Positions 51,635 through 64,000 of a stretch of DNA of 64,000 bases are shown here, in pieces. Both the position numbers and the translations under genes were made by a program. The DNA lies in the NCBI GenBank assembly GCA_036937835.1, contig CM072862.1, positions 10,643,501 through 10,707,500 on the forward strand. Reading direction: 5' to 3'. The stretch's first letter is position 1, and every line of letters begins with the position of its first letter. The notes under the pieces were generated by a model, which made no database searches, had not been told where the DNA came from, and saw nothing but the letters and a program-made list of their open reading frames with translations. The stretch is from Pampus argenteus (lineage: Eukaryota; Chordata; Actinopteri; Scombriformes; Stromateidae).

Positions 51635-54600
51635 ACATGTCAGAAATAGGCCTGTGTTCATAGTGACAGGAAAATAATTAAACAGGAGATGCAAATCATG
51701 CCATCTACTTTAATTGGCTCTTGCTTTCATTCCTGACATGTTCAATCATCTCAGAGTGACTTTTTTAAAAACTCTTTCACAACATAATTAAAGCTTAGAG
51801 GTTTACCAGCTAACTTCTCAACACAACTTATCATAGAAAACAGATTGCAAAAACTGAACACTGGACTATAACGACCAATGCAGGATGCTTCTTTTGCGTT
51901 ATTTGTATTGTAAAACTCCACAGAAGAAAAACTTGAAGTAATCTGAAGATATGGAGGGGAAAGTGTCAGAAGGATGCAAGCGGGCTATCTTTTGGATTAG
52001 CTTTGTGGCATTTCTGCATCAGTAAACAGGAAAGTTACAAGAAAAATGCACACAAACAAAAAATTTAAAAAATGAAAAGCCAGATAAAGAAAGACTGTGA
52101 AATGGACTCGAACCCTTGCCACCATGACCTGAATTTGTTTGGATGCCTATTTATTTTCCACAATAAATATATATATCTATATCTGCTCACTAACAGCTTC
52201 TGCGCACACAATGGGGGAAGGGGCCACATATGGCGTTAATATGAAGTCTATAGGATGTTATGAGAATAATGCACCTTAATGTGGTTTGGTTTTCCCCCGA
52301 GAGCTTGAGGGAAATGACGTTCGTGACGGCCAGTGTAGCTTTAATGAAGATGTTGCTGTGTGTGTGTGTGTTTGCTCAATACATAGATTTTCTTTGTCTG
52401 GCTCTTCTGGTTTTGAAGCTGTGGATGCTGCAGTAGGAGGGCATAGGTGAAGGTCCTGCACAGCTGCACAGTGAGAAGGGGGAGGGCTGTGGAAGGAAGA
52501 AAGCCTCCAGGCACTGAAAACGAATTAATGAGTTCTTTTTTTTTTTTTTATATGAATTTTTCAGCACCCAAAATCTTTATTAATCTTGACATTAAATATG
52601 GTACAATGTTAAAGATGTATTTTGTTTAAAGATTTAAAGAAATTGCCTTTATATTTCACAGGTTTATCCATTAAGTTTTTGAAATCTCTTCTTAAAATTA
52701 AAGAGTAAAAAACAATCTGAAGTTGGAGCTTCTCTCCTTTCAGTGAAGCTCTGCAGAGATTTGTGGAATGTGAAGAAAAACAGCTCGTTGAAAGCAGAAT
52801 GAACTTTCCATCAGTTGCTTGGATAGCAACGCAAAATATGAGTGATCTTTGTACTGGTTTACCAGAATGATTTTTAAAAAAACAATGATTGCATAAGGAT
52901 CATCGTCCATATTTTTCTTTGCCCTCATCCTTCTGTTCAGTGTTTAGTCTTGTTCAAATCACTGTACTATAGCAGGTGTCCCAGTGCTCTAAGCTAGCTT
53001 TGTCCATATGTACTGCCCCCTACTTCAGATGTATTCATTGTTTTTTAATGCTCAGATGGTAGAAGACAGAAGTTATAAGAAGTTAAAACTCATTTAGTGA
53101 TAACTTATTGTGCACGTTCATATGTGATATTTGCAGGGCAGCTTGGGTGAAGGTATAGTGTGTTTACATTATAGAAGAACCAGAGCAGCTGTCCTCGGTC
53201 TGGGTTTTCCATAAGTAGGCGCCACATCATCCCACATTTTATTCCTGGGAATACTTATGGTGTCTCTGTTAGGAGTAAAATGGAAAAAGCCATCAAACAA
53301 TCACAACCTTTGATTTAAAAAAGAAAGAAAACAACAGCTGACAGCGCTCACATATTCTGGATTCTGTAATCAGGAATGAAAATAGCCACAGCTGGCAGAG
53401 TCAATGGAATATTAATTGAACTGATCTTTGTGCATTGCGAGTCTTTTCACTTTTCTAACTTGAGTAAATTCAAATATTTGTTGTAGTTGAGAAGTTTGAC
53501 ATCATGACTTCTGCAAACCTAAACTTCACTTCACTGGAAGCTCCAAAGTCAGAATATGTGACAAAACAAGTGAGACCAGATAATCCTCAGAATCAAAGAA
53601 TAATAATAACAGAAGAACTGTTTAAGATTCAGAAAGTTCACAACAGTGCAGACTATGACTGCAATATTAACTTTTAAAGGTATTTGGGACAACAGTGAGC
53701 TTCAGTTTCTGTTTCTGGAATTCAAACAGCAATAAATTAATAAACTATCTCAGTATGACGATGCATGAACCTTTTAAAAGACCCAGATAATGCTTCAACA
53801 GCCAATGGGTGCTGACTATGCGCCGTACTTCCTCATTGCCTGTGGATTTCATAATCAGTTGTTGGACCACCACCCTAATTACTTTCCATTCGTGCCTACG
53901 GAGAGTATGTTAGAGTTAAACAGCCCAGAGGAAGAGCTGTTTCATGTACTAATTATTGATTTAAAAATCCTCCAACATATTTGCACACACTGTGCTATGA
54001 GGGACTGCAGAAAATTTGAATAATATCAGACCTAAAATGTCTTCATGGGTTTCTTCTCTTTCTGTGCGGTTATAGCTGCAATCACTGATGATAATAATAA
54101 TAATATATAATAATAATAATGAGCAAGTTGAAAGGCATAGTAAAGTTGATTTATTTGTTGGTAATTGAAGAACAGCATGCAGATTATATCCTGTGGAAAA
54201 TATATTGTTTGGTTTGCTGCCAGTGAGCCGGCAGAATTTGATGGATTACACTTCCTTCCAGATTTGCTAGATATTTGTTTGAATTATGGATCCCACTAAT
54301 GGACATTATCTAAACAGAGACTTGATATGAACTAATTTTAGCCATTTATATTGAAATGGAGAAGCAGTGAATTATGGCTGGCTTTTTATTTGTTGCGCCA
54401 TGTGATAAAAAAAAAAGGAACAACCGGATGAATTAGTTATGAAAGTGTCCACATGTGAAGTAGACCAACCATATAAAATATTAACATTTCAACACACTGG
54501 ATGTAAAAGGTTAGGTTGCTGCGTGTTGCTACACAAAATGCAATTTGGTCAACCTCAGTCCAGGAGGAAAAAAAATGCATCAGTGACTTCACTCCTCGGT

Positions 54601-55324
54601 TCCATTATCATTAATGTGTCATTTAGCAGTCAAAAGCTGTGGCAATAATAGAATTACTTTTCCTATTAGTCTCAGCGTCATTGAGCCTCACAGTGAAAGA
54701 GCCCAGTACACATAATAGGAAGGGATAAGACAGAGAGTGTTGCAAGTGTCACAGGCACACACCCTGTTTTGTCAGTGACACAACAGGAACAATCTATACG
54801 TACATAATGAGACTGTCAGGGCGTTATTGTAGCCAATACATCCTCTCTGTCCAGCAGGGAGGAGGAACTTAATGCAGTAGCAGCTTTCAGTATGATTCAG
54901 CTCCCAGCATCCTTTCCCACTCCCGGTGTTACTTCAAAGCAAGGTGACTAACATTTGTCATAAACAACACAAGATACACCCTTGAAGTACATTCAGGCTT
55001 CTTGATTCAGGCTGGAAACCTTCTCATTTCACTGAAAACGCACACACACATGTGCACCTCAGCGGCACCTTACTAGAACATTGACACACAATAAGCCAAG
55101 AACCTGACATGAATGCAATCTATTGCCATGGCACCCAGCGCCTAGATGACCTGTATCTGTAGTAACTGAGCAACCTCACACCACTTCATCACTCCAAGCA
55201 CGAACTCAGCTGCGAACCTCTCCTCCCAGGCTGCAGTGGCAGAAATGAAAAAAAAAAAACATCATCCTTTTGTCTTATTGTGAGCCACATCGCCTGCTGT
55301 CATATCAGAAAAGGAGGGACTCAC
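51635..55324. other. Upstream intergenic DNA
   Basis: No gene is recognised. ORFs are short and without family signatures. An AAT run lies at 54090-54120. Confidence 0.5.
54090..54120. repeat. (AAT)n microsatellite
   Basis: Two AAT-type runs are separated by ATATA. Confidence 0.8.
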
Positions 55325-55560
55325 CGTGCTGTTCCCCCCGGCAGCGGAGACAGGAGCCAGGTGGAGTGAGCAGAGGCTGCAGTGGCGGCGGAATCCCCCT
55401 GGTAGCGTATGTGTAAGAGTGTGTGAGAGAGAGAGCATGTAAGTGTGTGTGAGTGCATGTGTGTGTGCATATGTGTATGTGTGTGTGTATGTGTGTGCAA
55501 GAGTGTGCAGGGAGTCAGAGCTGATCCAGCAGATGCAAGCGGGAGCCACCAATAGAATGA
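55325..55560 (-). other. Possible distal first exon on the minus strand
   Basis: A GC-richer stretch on the minus strand (TTCCGCCGCCACTGCAGCC, CCGCTGCCGGGGGGAAC) ends at a GTGAGTCC donor at 55324. It could be a first exon of an upstream-initiated sema4b transcript or of another RNA. It sits beside long GT and GA runs, which makes composition a weak guide. Confidence 0.2.
55408..55498. repeat. Imperfect (GT)n/(GA)n microsatellite
   Basis: About 90 bases of GTGTGT with GA and GCAT interruptions. Confidence 0.85.
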
Positions 55561-55694
55561 GCAGAAGGAAAGAGGGAGAGGAGTGTGTGTGAGAGAAGGA
55601 GGGAGGGAGAGACAGCAGAGGAGGGGTCTGATAGCATTACATCATGGGCTAGGGAATGGTAGGTTTGCAGAGGGTGGGCTACGGATGGGGGAAG

Positions 55695-55725
<31 letters not shown>

Positions 55726-55729
55726 TGTC
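55695..55729. repeat. (GT)n microsatellite
   Basis: A near-perfect GT run of about 35 bases. Confidence 0.85.
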
Positions 55730-56253
55730 TTTCTGTTTGTGTTTGTGTTGGTGTCTGCATCACTATCACTGTATATTCACCTTCTGCAGCGGACCTCAGG
55801 ATGATTAAAGATTGTGTCTGTGCTGCATACAGTGTTGTCATGGTGTCTGCACCTGGGTGTTGTGCATCTCCGCATATGAGCAGAAGATACAAATCAGCTA
55901 TAATTAAAAAGGTATAATAATCTAAAACCGGGTGCACTACGTTGCATAGATCATGTACTGACTATAAATAAGTATTCTCACAGCTTTCATGTACAGATGC
56001 CTTCCAGATGCAGATTGTCCTTGCTGCAGATAGACATTAAAAAAAAAACCTCAAACCTGCCTCTTTTGCCACAGGACACACTCTAAGCTATTTGCTAATG
56101 GCTCCCTTGTCAGTTTGAAAAAGCACTGATGGGCATCCTGTTAGGAAGTCACTGACATTTCAGATGAGTGATTCTAAACACTTTCTTCTGGTTTTGATAA
56201 ATCACATCTCTAAATTGAAGAGAAAAAACACACACATTTTTTTTTTGCTCTAT

Positions 56254-56272
56254 AGCAGCAGCAGCAGCAGCA
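56254..56272. repeat. (AGC)6 trinucleotide run
   Basis: About six AGC/CAG units. There is no sign that it is translated. Confidence 0.8.
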
Positions 56273-56917
56273 ATCATCTGTCCTTGTGCAGCTTGCCGTC
56301 CCTAAAAGGGAGCACAGACGGGTAGGGAGGAGAGACAGAGGGAGGGGAAAAAAGGAAGGTGTTAGTAGGAAAACAAAGACAGCTCAGGGTCACCCTAGCA
56401 CCTCTGCTCTATCTGCGCTGATATGGCACAAGACAGACAGAAAACAAGATAGGATGGCTGCAGGTGGCAGAAACACTTAGATAAGGAAGTCTCTTCCTTC
56501 TCCCAACTCTCCTCATGAATTTTCATAAGCTAAGACGTGTATGTGTTTAGCACTGCAGGTCTCACAGGACTTAAAACATGTTGTCATGTTGTATTCTCTC
56601 ATTCAGGATGCAGCTACAGTACTGTATGTATGTCCATCTCATGTCTCTTCTCTTAGAGATTCATGACCTAAGACGATACTAGAGCGGGGCTTTATTTGAC
56701 TGTGAAAATTCAGCGGTGACATGGGTTAATGCAATACTAATGCAGTTATCATGCTACAAAGTACGATAGGAAATCTCAGGGGGGAAACAAACAGAAAGGT
56801 GCTATTGAGGTGGAGTGATTGTTGATTGTTCTCTATTTACAATATTTCTGGCGTGTTCGCTGTTAATGCCAGCTTTCAGAAGTGCTGCCACCCATGCCTC
56901 TCCTGCCAATATCATTT

Positions 56918-57180
56918 TACACACACAGTCATGTTATAGTCACTTCAGGGGACATTACATTGACTTACATTGACTTAGTCTAACCTTACCTATAACCACC
57001 ACATGCCTAACCCTAACCTTTACACTAACCTTAACATAACCCTAAACTTTAACTAAACTTTAAACCTTCAGTTTAAACCAGGTTAAGGGGATTTACTTTT
57101 TGTTCCCATAAGGGAAGTAGGTCCCCCATAACATGAAGAATACCTGGAGCACACATACACACCCACACATACATACACAC
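56918..57180. repeat. Degenerate fish MITE-like repeat rich in CCTAA
   Basis: TCAGGGGACATTACATTGAC, CCTATAACCACCACATGCC, repeated CTAACCCTAACC, and TTTGTTCCCATAAGGGAAG with GTAGGTCCCCCATAAC follow the order of a common fish repeat (GGGGACATT, CTAACCCTAACC, GGTCCCCATAAGG, AGGTCCCCACAA). The two GTCCCC/GGGGAC-type ends suggest a DNA-transposon derivative. It is an old and diverged copy. Confidence 0.6.
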
Positions 57181-58376
57181 TAACGATTCTTGCTGCTGTT
57201 CCAAGTTAAAGGAGATTTTGCCTCAATCAGTAACTGGCTAAAGAATGGCCTCCTTTTTGTCTTTGTCCTCTCATCTCCCACACTTATTGTGTGTATGTGG
57301 TTTGAGTTCTATTTTTCACGAGTCAATACACATCGTTTTGACTCGCCAAATAAAATGTGACAAAAACTAATGAACCTGAAGCCATATGTAGGTGGATGAG
57401 AATAAGTAGACTACATGTTGCTCATGCTAACATATGCATCCTTCACTGGTGCCAGTTTATTGTAGGAAACCTTAAGAAAGGCTGAAAATATATCACTGAA
57501 ATATCATAAATGTCTTATACATCTGATGCTGCAATCTAGATAAAATTACATGACACAATGTGGTAGAAAGTCAGTTTTTTTATGATTTTGTAGTCAGAAT
57601 ATTTAGATTCTTGACTATTCACTGGGACTGTCTCCAAAAAGTATGTATGGTTCCAAATGATTTAATTGAAAGATGAATAGTACCTTGAAGCTGTTTTATA
57701 TTTATTCACAGTAGGGCATTGTCTGGTTGATTTTGGACTGCTTGTTATGTGTAACTTCCAGTGAAGTTTTATCTTCCTCGCCTTACAAAAACAAAACCAT
57801 GCCCTGTTGGGAAGGGGCCACATCTAAAATCAACATGGTGGCAGGGTTCCCAGGCTCTGGAAACTAAGCAGTTATTAGGAGCGCTGATATGAGAATGGCA
57901 GGCCAAATTGCAATGGGTAGTCTATCAATAAACATGTTCCTTTTGCTTTATAAAAGATCATATATTTGCTTAGTGCCATACTGCCTAACTTGTGATTTAA
58001 TTTGCATTTAAACATTGGTAGTTCTGTTGAACAACAAAACCATTAATGTAGTGTAAGAGGAGCTCATACCCTGCACCTGTATTTATCAAACTGCAGTATG
58101 TGCATGCTGTTGATAGCCCTTTACTCACAGCAGACGGTTTGACTTGTCACAGTAGTGAAAGCACAGGTGTTACTAATAACATTAATGATGGCTCTGTTGT
58201 GTTCATGTGTACCAGTAAAGCATGACACTGTGACCGTGACCCAGCGTGCACAATGCCAGAACCCTGAAACCGAAGCAGCTAAATCAGCCATCATCAACTG
58301 TATTATTTACACCTGTGCTTTTACTACTGTGACGTGGTAAAATGTCTTCTGTGTGAAAGCTAGAGTCTAGGGACAA

Positions 58377-58409
58377 ATCCTCTGTCCGTGGCCTAGACAG
58401 AGGATTTTT
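58377..58409. repeat. Perfect inverted repeat (12-base arms, 9-base spacer)
   Basis: AAATCCTCTGTC at 58377-58388 is exactly inverted as GACAGAGGATTT at 58398-58409, followed by more T residues. An overlapping alternative pairing, GTCTAGG (58368-58374) with CCTAGAC (58394-58400), is also perfect. Confidence 0.8.
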
Positions 58410-61159
58410 TTTAAACATGCCTCTCAGTCAAGGTGGAAACTACTGAGAGACCTTAACCCAGTGAATAATGCCTTTTGAAAACTGTTACTGTGCACAGTGT
58501 TGCCTTGTCCTGTAAATGTTTGACACCAGGCAGAAGCACAAGCATTTCTGGAATATAGCATGTAATGTATATGCACTAAAATTCAGTGGGCCAGTATTCA
58601 TCTTTGTCTGGATACGATAAAATGCTCTGTGTCTGGGTATGAGGTACATTTCTTGACAACGAGCTCTTTAATTTCAGACACTACCTAACCAGCACTATTT
58701 ATAGTTTCATATAGTTTTTTTAATAGTCTCTTTTTCCTCCTCTGTGGAGTATCTTAATGCATAAAGGTGTCCCCTGGCGTCTCCAGTTATCCCTATCAGT
58801 CCAGACTCTCCTTTCACCACCATGCCTGCACTGTTCCCTGTTTCCTTGGCAACCCTACGGCCAGCCAGGCCTCTCTCCTGGATACACAGGGACTTCTGTT
58901 CTTGCCCCCAAGCAGCTGAAGAAGGAGTCACTAAGGTTGTGCAAAGAAAAAGGTAATGCTTATCATTTTCTTCTCTCCCCAACGAGACACTTGCATGACC
59001 ACAAACAGAGACAAGATAGCTCCATTCAAACTAAATTAAGTTTTGTTTTGTTATGCGATTTGTACTGCATGTATAACCTGAAAACCGCAGATAAAGCTCG
59101 TCACCACTGATTTTCAGGTGAGAAAGGTGCAATTTTGTCATTGTCAAGAATAGATTAGTGTCCGTTATGATGAATCATGTGCATAGAGAGTGCGTCAGTG
59201 TTGCTTTTATCCACTGTTTGATCCATTTAACTAAAGATTTATGTATAGAGCAGAAAGGCCTGAGGTCCATGATGAGAAGATTAAGATAGAACTAAATGTT
59301 CATAAGTCTATCTTAAAATAAAGCATGGATAATATGTGTTTAGCAAAATTTAACCACTGGACTAATTGTGTTGTCTGTGTTTGTCGACCAAAACAATCAA
59401 CATATTGACTGTACAGACACTGGCAACAGTGAGGTTGCCATGCAACCAGAGGAGATGCTTCAAAGAAATGCTAGGCTGATGGATAAATTGTTGGTTGTCA
59501 GGAAATAATTCAATATATTCCAGATTAAACATTTTCTGTGTTAATAAGGTGGTTCTGTGTGTATTTTTTAACTATGGAGCGAGCCATGCTATCTGTTCCA
59601 CCTGCTTTGAGTCTTAAAGTGAAGCTAGGCTAATTGCCTCCTGACTACTACTCCAGACATGAGAGGGCAATCTTATCACCTAATGCTCAGACAAAAACAT
59701 ATTATTTTTTCCACCAGAGCCTAACTCACTTTAAGTAGAGCAAAATAGATGTAAGGTTCATAACTGCAGGGCATTTGTTGGTGTTTCGAATTTCACATCC
59801 CATTTCAACACAGCATCAGCACCATACCATGCACCACATGTACAGACCGAGGGGCCCTTTCCTATGTTGTGTTACAAGTAATTTAATGAAGTGTCAAGAG
59901 AATGGTTATCACTCCTCAGCTGTAACTTATCAGCTGTAATTGCCTGGTTTTGTCTTGAAGGAACTTTTACTGGTTGGTGTGTATGTGTGTATGTTTGGTT
60001 TCACACTTTGGTGTAACAAATTGTTTTGTTCTTAACTAGATCTTCCAGTTTTGTTGACTATTTGGTCAAAGGGTACAAATTAATGAAAGAGGAAATAACA
60101 CCCAAACATTGAAGGATTTATCCCAGCATGTCATATTAGGTTTTGGGGTTAGGTTAGGTCATTTTAGGTTTTGGATTGTATGAGAGAGAGTAAAACAGAA
60201 AAGAAGGAAGAGACAAACAGTATGTCTAAACTTTAAACCATCCCTTAACCCTCTTTAATGGGGCAGCTGAGGAGAAAAGGGACAAATATGGAGTTTTCTT
60301 GGAGAGATCGCCGACTGTGACCGCACGCGGTGACAGACAGATAGATCTTCTGGAACGGTTTGTTTTGTTGACACTGGCAATGAAAGACACAAATCACTTG
60401 AGTAACCTAATGAGATAATTACTCAGTCATAAAGGCAAACAGTGACTAAAGTAAAAGCTTTATGAGAACGAGATAATCTGTCCCCCTCTGACCTCTTTCA
60501 TCCACTTCCATCAGCTTGACAAATCTTTCACAACAACTGAGAACTCCCAAGATTTACTCAGCGATAGGTTCAAAAGCAAGATATAACCCACACCTTATAT
60601 GGGATTCAGGGATCCATGGTTGATCCTTGCATAATATCACCTAGTTGGTTGGCTTTAGCCCAGAGAAGCTGTTGGCTCCCAATCACTCCCTTCTATAGGT
60701 AGCACAATAGTGAATGTGATTACATTTAAAGAGACATCCCCCATTTTAAATGATAAGGCTATTCTATATTTTCACTGGCAACAAATTTGATTAAAAAACC
60801 CAATGAATTGGTCCCACTCACAAGTCTATTCATTGTTTATGAGAACACTGTAGTGTGGGCACTGTAGTTTATTTTTAATCAGTTCCACGTTTACTGTACT
60901 GCTGCTGGAAATACTCACTAGACTCAGACGAGTATTAATCTGCTGCTGAAAATAATCCCTAATTAATCCTTTATTTACTTATGTTACAGTAACATCTGCT
61001 AAAACCTACTGTTTAAGTAAATATTTATGACCCATTTTTAAAGATTGGACTTGAGGCTAAATGCCACAGACAGCATAGGGAAGGCAAAGTTGAAAGATGG
61101 ACTAACTCATTGTTGGTTTTGTTTTGTTTTTTCATTTCATTTTCAAACGACTGATGAGC

Positions 61160-61330
61160 AGGTCAGTCAGCAAACCAGCCAGTCAGCCACCTTGGTGATT
61201 AGTCGGAAACAGAGGCAACTAATCAGACAGTCAGTCAATCATTCATTCTGCAAGTCTGCCAGTCAGTCAGTAACACAATCAGATTGAAAAGCAGCTAGCC
61301 AGCCTATTTATCAGCTCAGCAGCCAGTCAC
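61160..61330. repeat. Decayed (CAGT)n-type tandem repeat
   Basis: CAGTCAG units recur with interruptions, for example near 61165, 61180, 61228 and 61261. This looks like an old tetranucleotide array. Confidence 0.45.
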
Positions 61331-62631
61331 AAGACTGATGACACAGTGGGAACATAAGGGAAATGGGGAAAAGCTGACGAAAGAGTTTTTCCTTCAATAA
61401 GGACAAATATTGTCAAAGATGTGGAGCACTTTACACACTTCAGCAGAACTGCAGATATGAAGCAATAGGCTGACTATAAATGACTGACTGAAGGAATGAG
61501 TTTGTAGATGTGTTCTTTACAGCTAAAAATGTTAACACATTGCATATTGTTCACCAAAATAGGCCAGTATTGATTCTGATTTTTTTTGGTAAAGATTTGC
61601 TTTATGTTTTGACTAGTGAATGTTCACTAGACAATGACTGTGAAGTCATATGCTATGTGTCAAAAAACAACCGACGCTCTTATGACCAGTAACAAGAGAG
61701 ATCATTGCACTGTCCAGTCAAATGAACCATGAAAACCTCACTGTTCCCATTCTGTGATTGGTTGTATATAATCTGTCAGGGCCATGTGCAAATGTCAGCT
61801 CTGCCACATTGGGCCAAGTTAAATGTTAAAGGCATTAAACTCCCAAGAACCAATATGACCTGTCAAGCAGTGGCAGGCGTCCATTCACAGCACCTTAGGG
61901 AGAGGCACAGAAATTGATTGTCTTATTGTAACTAATGTGACGTCAAGGGGAGCCTGAGGCGGATGCCCATGATGCATCTCAATAGTGTATTGTTCAAGGA
62001 CCAGCCCAGGAATGAATATACACACACACATATTCTGCATCTAACACACTAAAAATGAGGCATACACACCAACTAAGGGGAGAGGAAACTCTTTGAGATG
62101 TGACAGGGAGATTATTAGTGTGGTGCATTGGTTCCCCATGAAGTCATCCTCCTGATGATTCTCATGAGGTCAGCTTCCTCTCTAAATAGGAACAGATTCT
62201 GGCTGATTTTGGCTGCAATATGCTTTTTCAAGTAATCTTTTGCCTTTATTGCAATAGTAGAGAGGATTTATATCCCGATTGTTGTACTGTTTTCTAGCAG
62301 CTGGGCTTTTTAAAATATGGTGACCTTTGGTAAAATATTTTCACTTTTGCTCTATTTAAAGTCATCAATATAAGGTCAATTTATATATATCTCAGTGTGG
62401 TGCATGACCCTCTCTCTGACCAGAAAGCAATGCAAAAATTGGTAAAAAAAAAATAATAATAAAAAAAAAATGCCCAGAACAGACACGCTATTTTTGTTTC
62501 ACATGAACATGTACAGATAAGAAAATCACAACCTCTCTTGTGCATGTAGGTACGCACTGGATAAATACTAAACTGCCTTTTGGTGTACTGGTACTGCAAT
62601 AACAATAGTCAAATCTAATAATTGAATCCAT

Positions 62632-62652
62632 ATAATAATAATAATAATAATA
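62632..62652. repeat. (ATA)n microsatellite
   Basis: About seven ATA units. Confidence 0.8.
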
Positions 62653-64000
62653 TCCATGATAAAATCATAAAAATAAACAATTTCCAACCAATCTGACAAC
62701 AGAATGGAAACACGCATACATACAGCAGACTTTGGGGACAAAGGATGAACATGAACATGGACAAACTGTTTGAAATGAGACGGATTGTGGGAATGCTGTT
62801 TTTCATTTGCCTCTGACACCAGGGACTGAGCATAGCAGTCAGAGTACATTTCTTCTCAGCTGGACTGGAGGTTTGTGTCAATTTTCTAGGAAGCAATTGA
62901 TTCAAAACCAGCCATCTAGAACCACAATTCAAATCACATGCATTGTTGATGTTTGTCTTGTTCCAGTAAAGTAATTTGTAGGTTTTGCGGTATTGTTGAG
63001 GAATTTGTCATGTTCTGCCATGATTGTCTTGACTTTCCCGTCATTGAAGGAAAGCTGCATAGAAAAATAAATAAATAAACAGCCATGATATCAGTGTCCT
63101 GTTTCATATCTACTGTCATGGAGACATGAAACATCTTCAAACATTATATTATTATGCATATCCATTGTGTGCGTGTGTTTTGTGCTTTTGGAATATTTTT
63201 GTTTAGTTACAGTAACTGGATTGGCCCTTTTGACCCTGGATTGGCGTCTTTTTAAGAAGTTGGAGTTAAAGCAGTGTACTTGCATGTTCTACTTTTCTGG
63301 TTTCCTTTGTTACAATTTGGTGTGTGTTATTTTCTTTATGTGTGGATACAGAATGAATAATGCCATAGATCAAAGAGTAGTCAAAGAGTATCACAGCATG
63401 TTGTCTTGCTATCTTAGGGCTCTCTGGCCCGGCAATCCTGGAGCTTTGTTAAAGTTAGTAACGACCAAAATATGTTTCAAGTGCTCGTTTTGAGAAATTA
63501 CCATTGGGCTCTGCACATTATATTAAGTACAAATACAAAATACTTGCTTGTCAACAACATTCACATCTTTGAAGGAAAAAAGCTCTGCAGACATCTTTCC
63601 AAACTCAAGCAAATCTGTCTGTTTAAAACAAGGATTTCAGTTTAAAACTTTCTGCATGTGTAATATCTGCCCTAAACTGAAATATAGGGGCAAACAAACA
63701 GGAAAAGATACTGGGGCTAAGCCAGTACTGCGGGTATATGACCCGCTCATCATATTTGCATGACACTGAATATGTTACTGTCGGCGCTGAGGAGATGAGC
63801 ATTAGCATAAGGCTTTGAGGTCCGCTGCCGAAGAGGATAAACATATTTATTCAGCCTTCCATCTTCACCTTTTACTTCAAAAAAACGCTGATCCATGTAT
63901 AGGGAAATTTAGTTCTGCTGGTTTGTGAAGCAGCATAATTGTGCCCGTTGAGGTTTCTACCACATCGCACCATTAACAGACAACACAAGACAGGAACAGA

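Larger units (their letters stand above)
57181..64000. other. Upstream intergenic DNA, no gene recognised
   Basis: ORFs are short and unremarkable. It contains a perfect hairpin at 58377-58409, a decayed CAGT-type repeat at 61160-61330 and an ATA run at 62632-62652. Nothing else stands out on either strand. Confidence 0.5.

Noticed and set aside
53790..54023. 77-codon plus-strand ORF that looks mildly protein-like
   Set aside because: No family signature, no splice sites that extend it, and no promoter or poly(A) context.
55583..55937. Cys/Val-rich and Thr/His-rich ORFs
   Set aside because: They are translations of GT/AC runs.
56985..57062. Telomere-like CCCTAA/CCTAAC units
   Set aside because: The units are irregular and embedded in a longer fish repeat with other recognisable blocks, so this is not an interstitial telomere array.
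58707..59110. Overlapping 91- and 117-codon ORFs
   Set aside because: No recognisable domain, no splice context, and open frames on both strands suggest composition rather than a gene.

Overview
The window is vertebrate nuclear DNA and almost certainly from a teleost fish. The genes are split by GT-AG introns, the background is AT-rich and full of (AC)n-type microsatellites, and at least four interspersed repeats match families I know only from fish genomes. There are no operons, CRISPR arrays, tRNA or rRNA genes, or prophage-like blocks.

Two protein-coding genes can be reconstructed exon by exon. The first is a small plus-strand gene at about 4.6-6.4 kb encoding a 62-residue SERF2-type protein (small EDRK-rich factor). 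Its coding exons are 4771-4777, 5520-5628 and 6002-6074. A palindromic NRF1 site lies upstream and an AATAAA signal downstream. The second is a large minus-strand gene, sema4b, with 14 coding exons between 38410 and 16772 that join in phase into an 835-residue class 4 semaphorin. It has a signal peptide, Sema, PSI and Ig-like domains, one membrane span and a C-terminal PDZ ligand. A non-coding first exon and promoter probably sit near 48.3-48.6 kb. The 3' UTR may run to a poly(A) signal near 12.72 kb. The two genes are tail to tail.

Layout: 1-4.5 kb is AT-rich and mostly non-coding, with an old retroposon-like repeat at 4.09-4.37 kb and a short exon-like stretch on the minus strand at 0.92-1.02 kb. 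4.57-6.42 kb is serf2. 6.4-12.7 kb is the intergenic gap, with weak exon-like ORFs at 8.9-9.4 kb. 12.7-16.8 kb is the probable sema4b 3' UTR, containing a MITE with clear terminal inverted repeats. 16.8-38.7 kb holds the sema4b coding exons and introns. 38.7-48.6 kb is its large first intron and putative first exon. 48.6-64 kb is upstream intergenic DNA with repeats and microsatellites and no gene I can support.

The genes are functionally unrelated as far as is known. I found no evidence of a new biological system. The more interesting points are the unexplained exon-like ORFs, the MITE inside the probable 3' UTR, candidate alternative first exons of sema4b, and a perfect hairpin at 58.38 kb.
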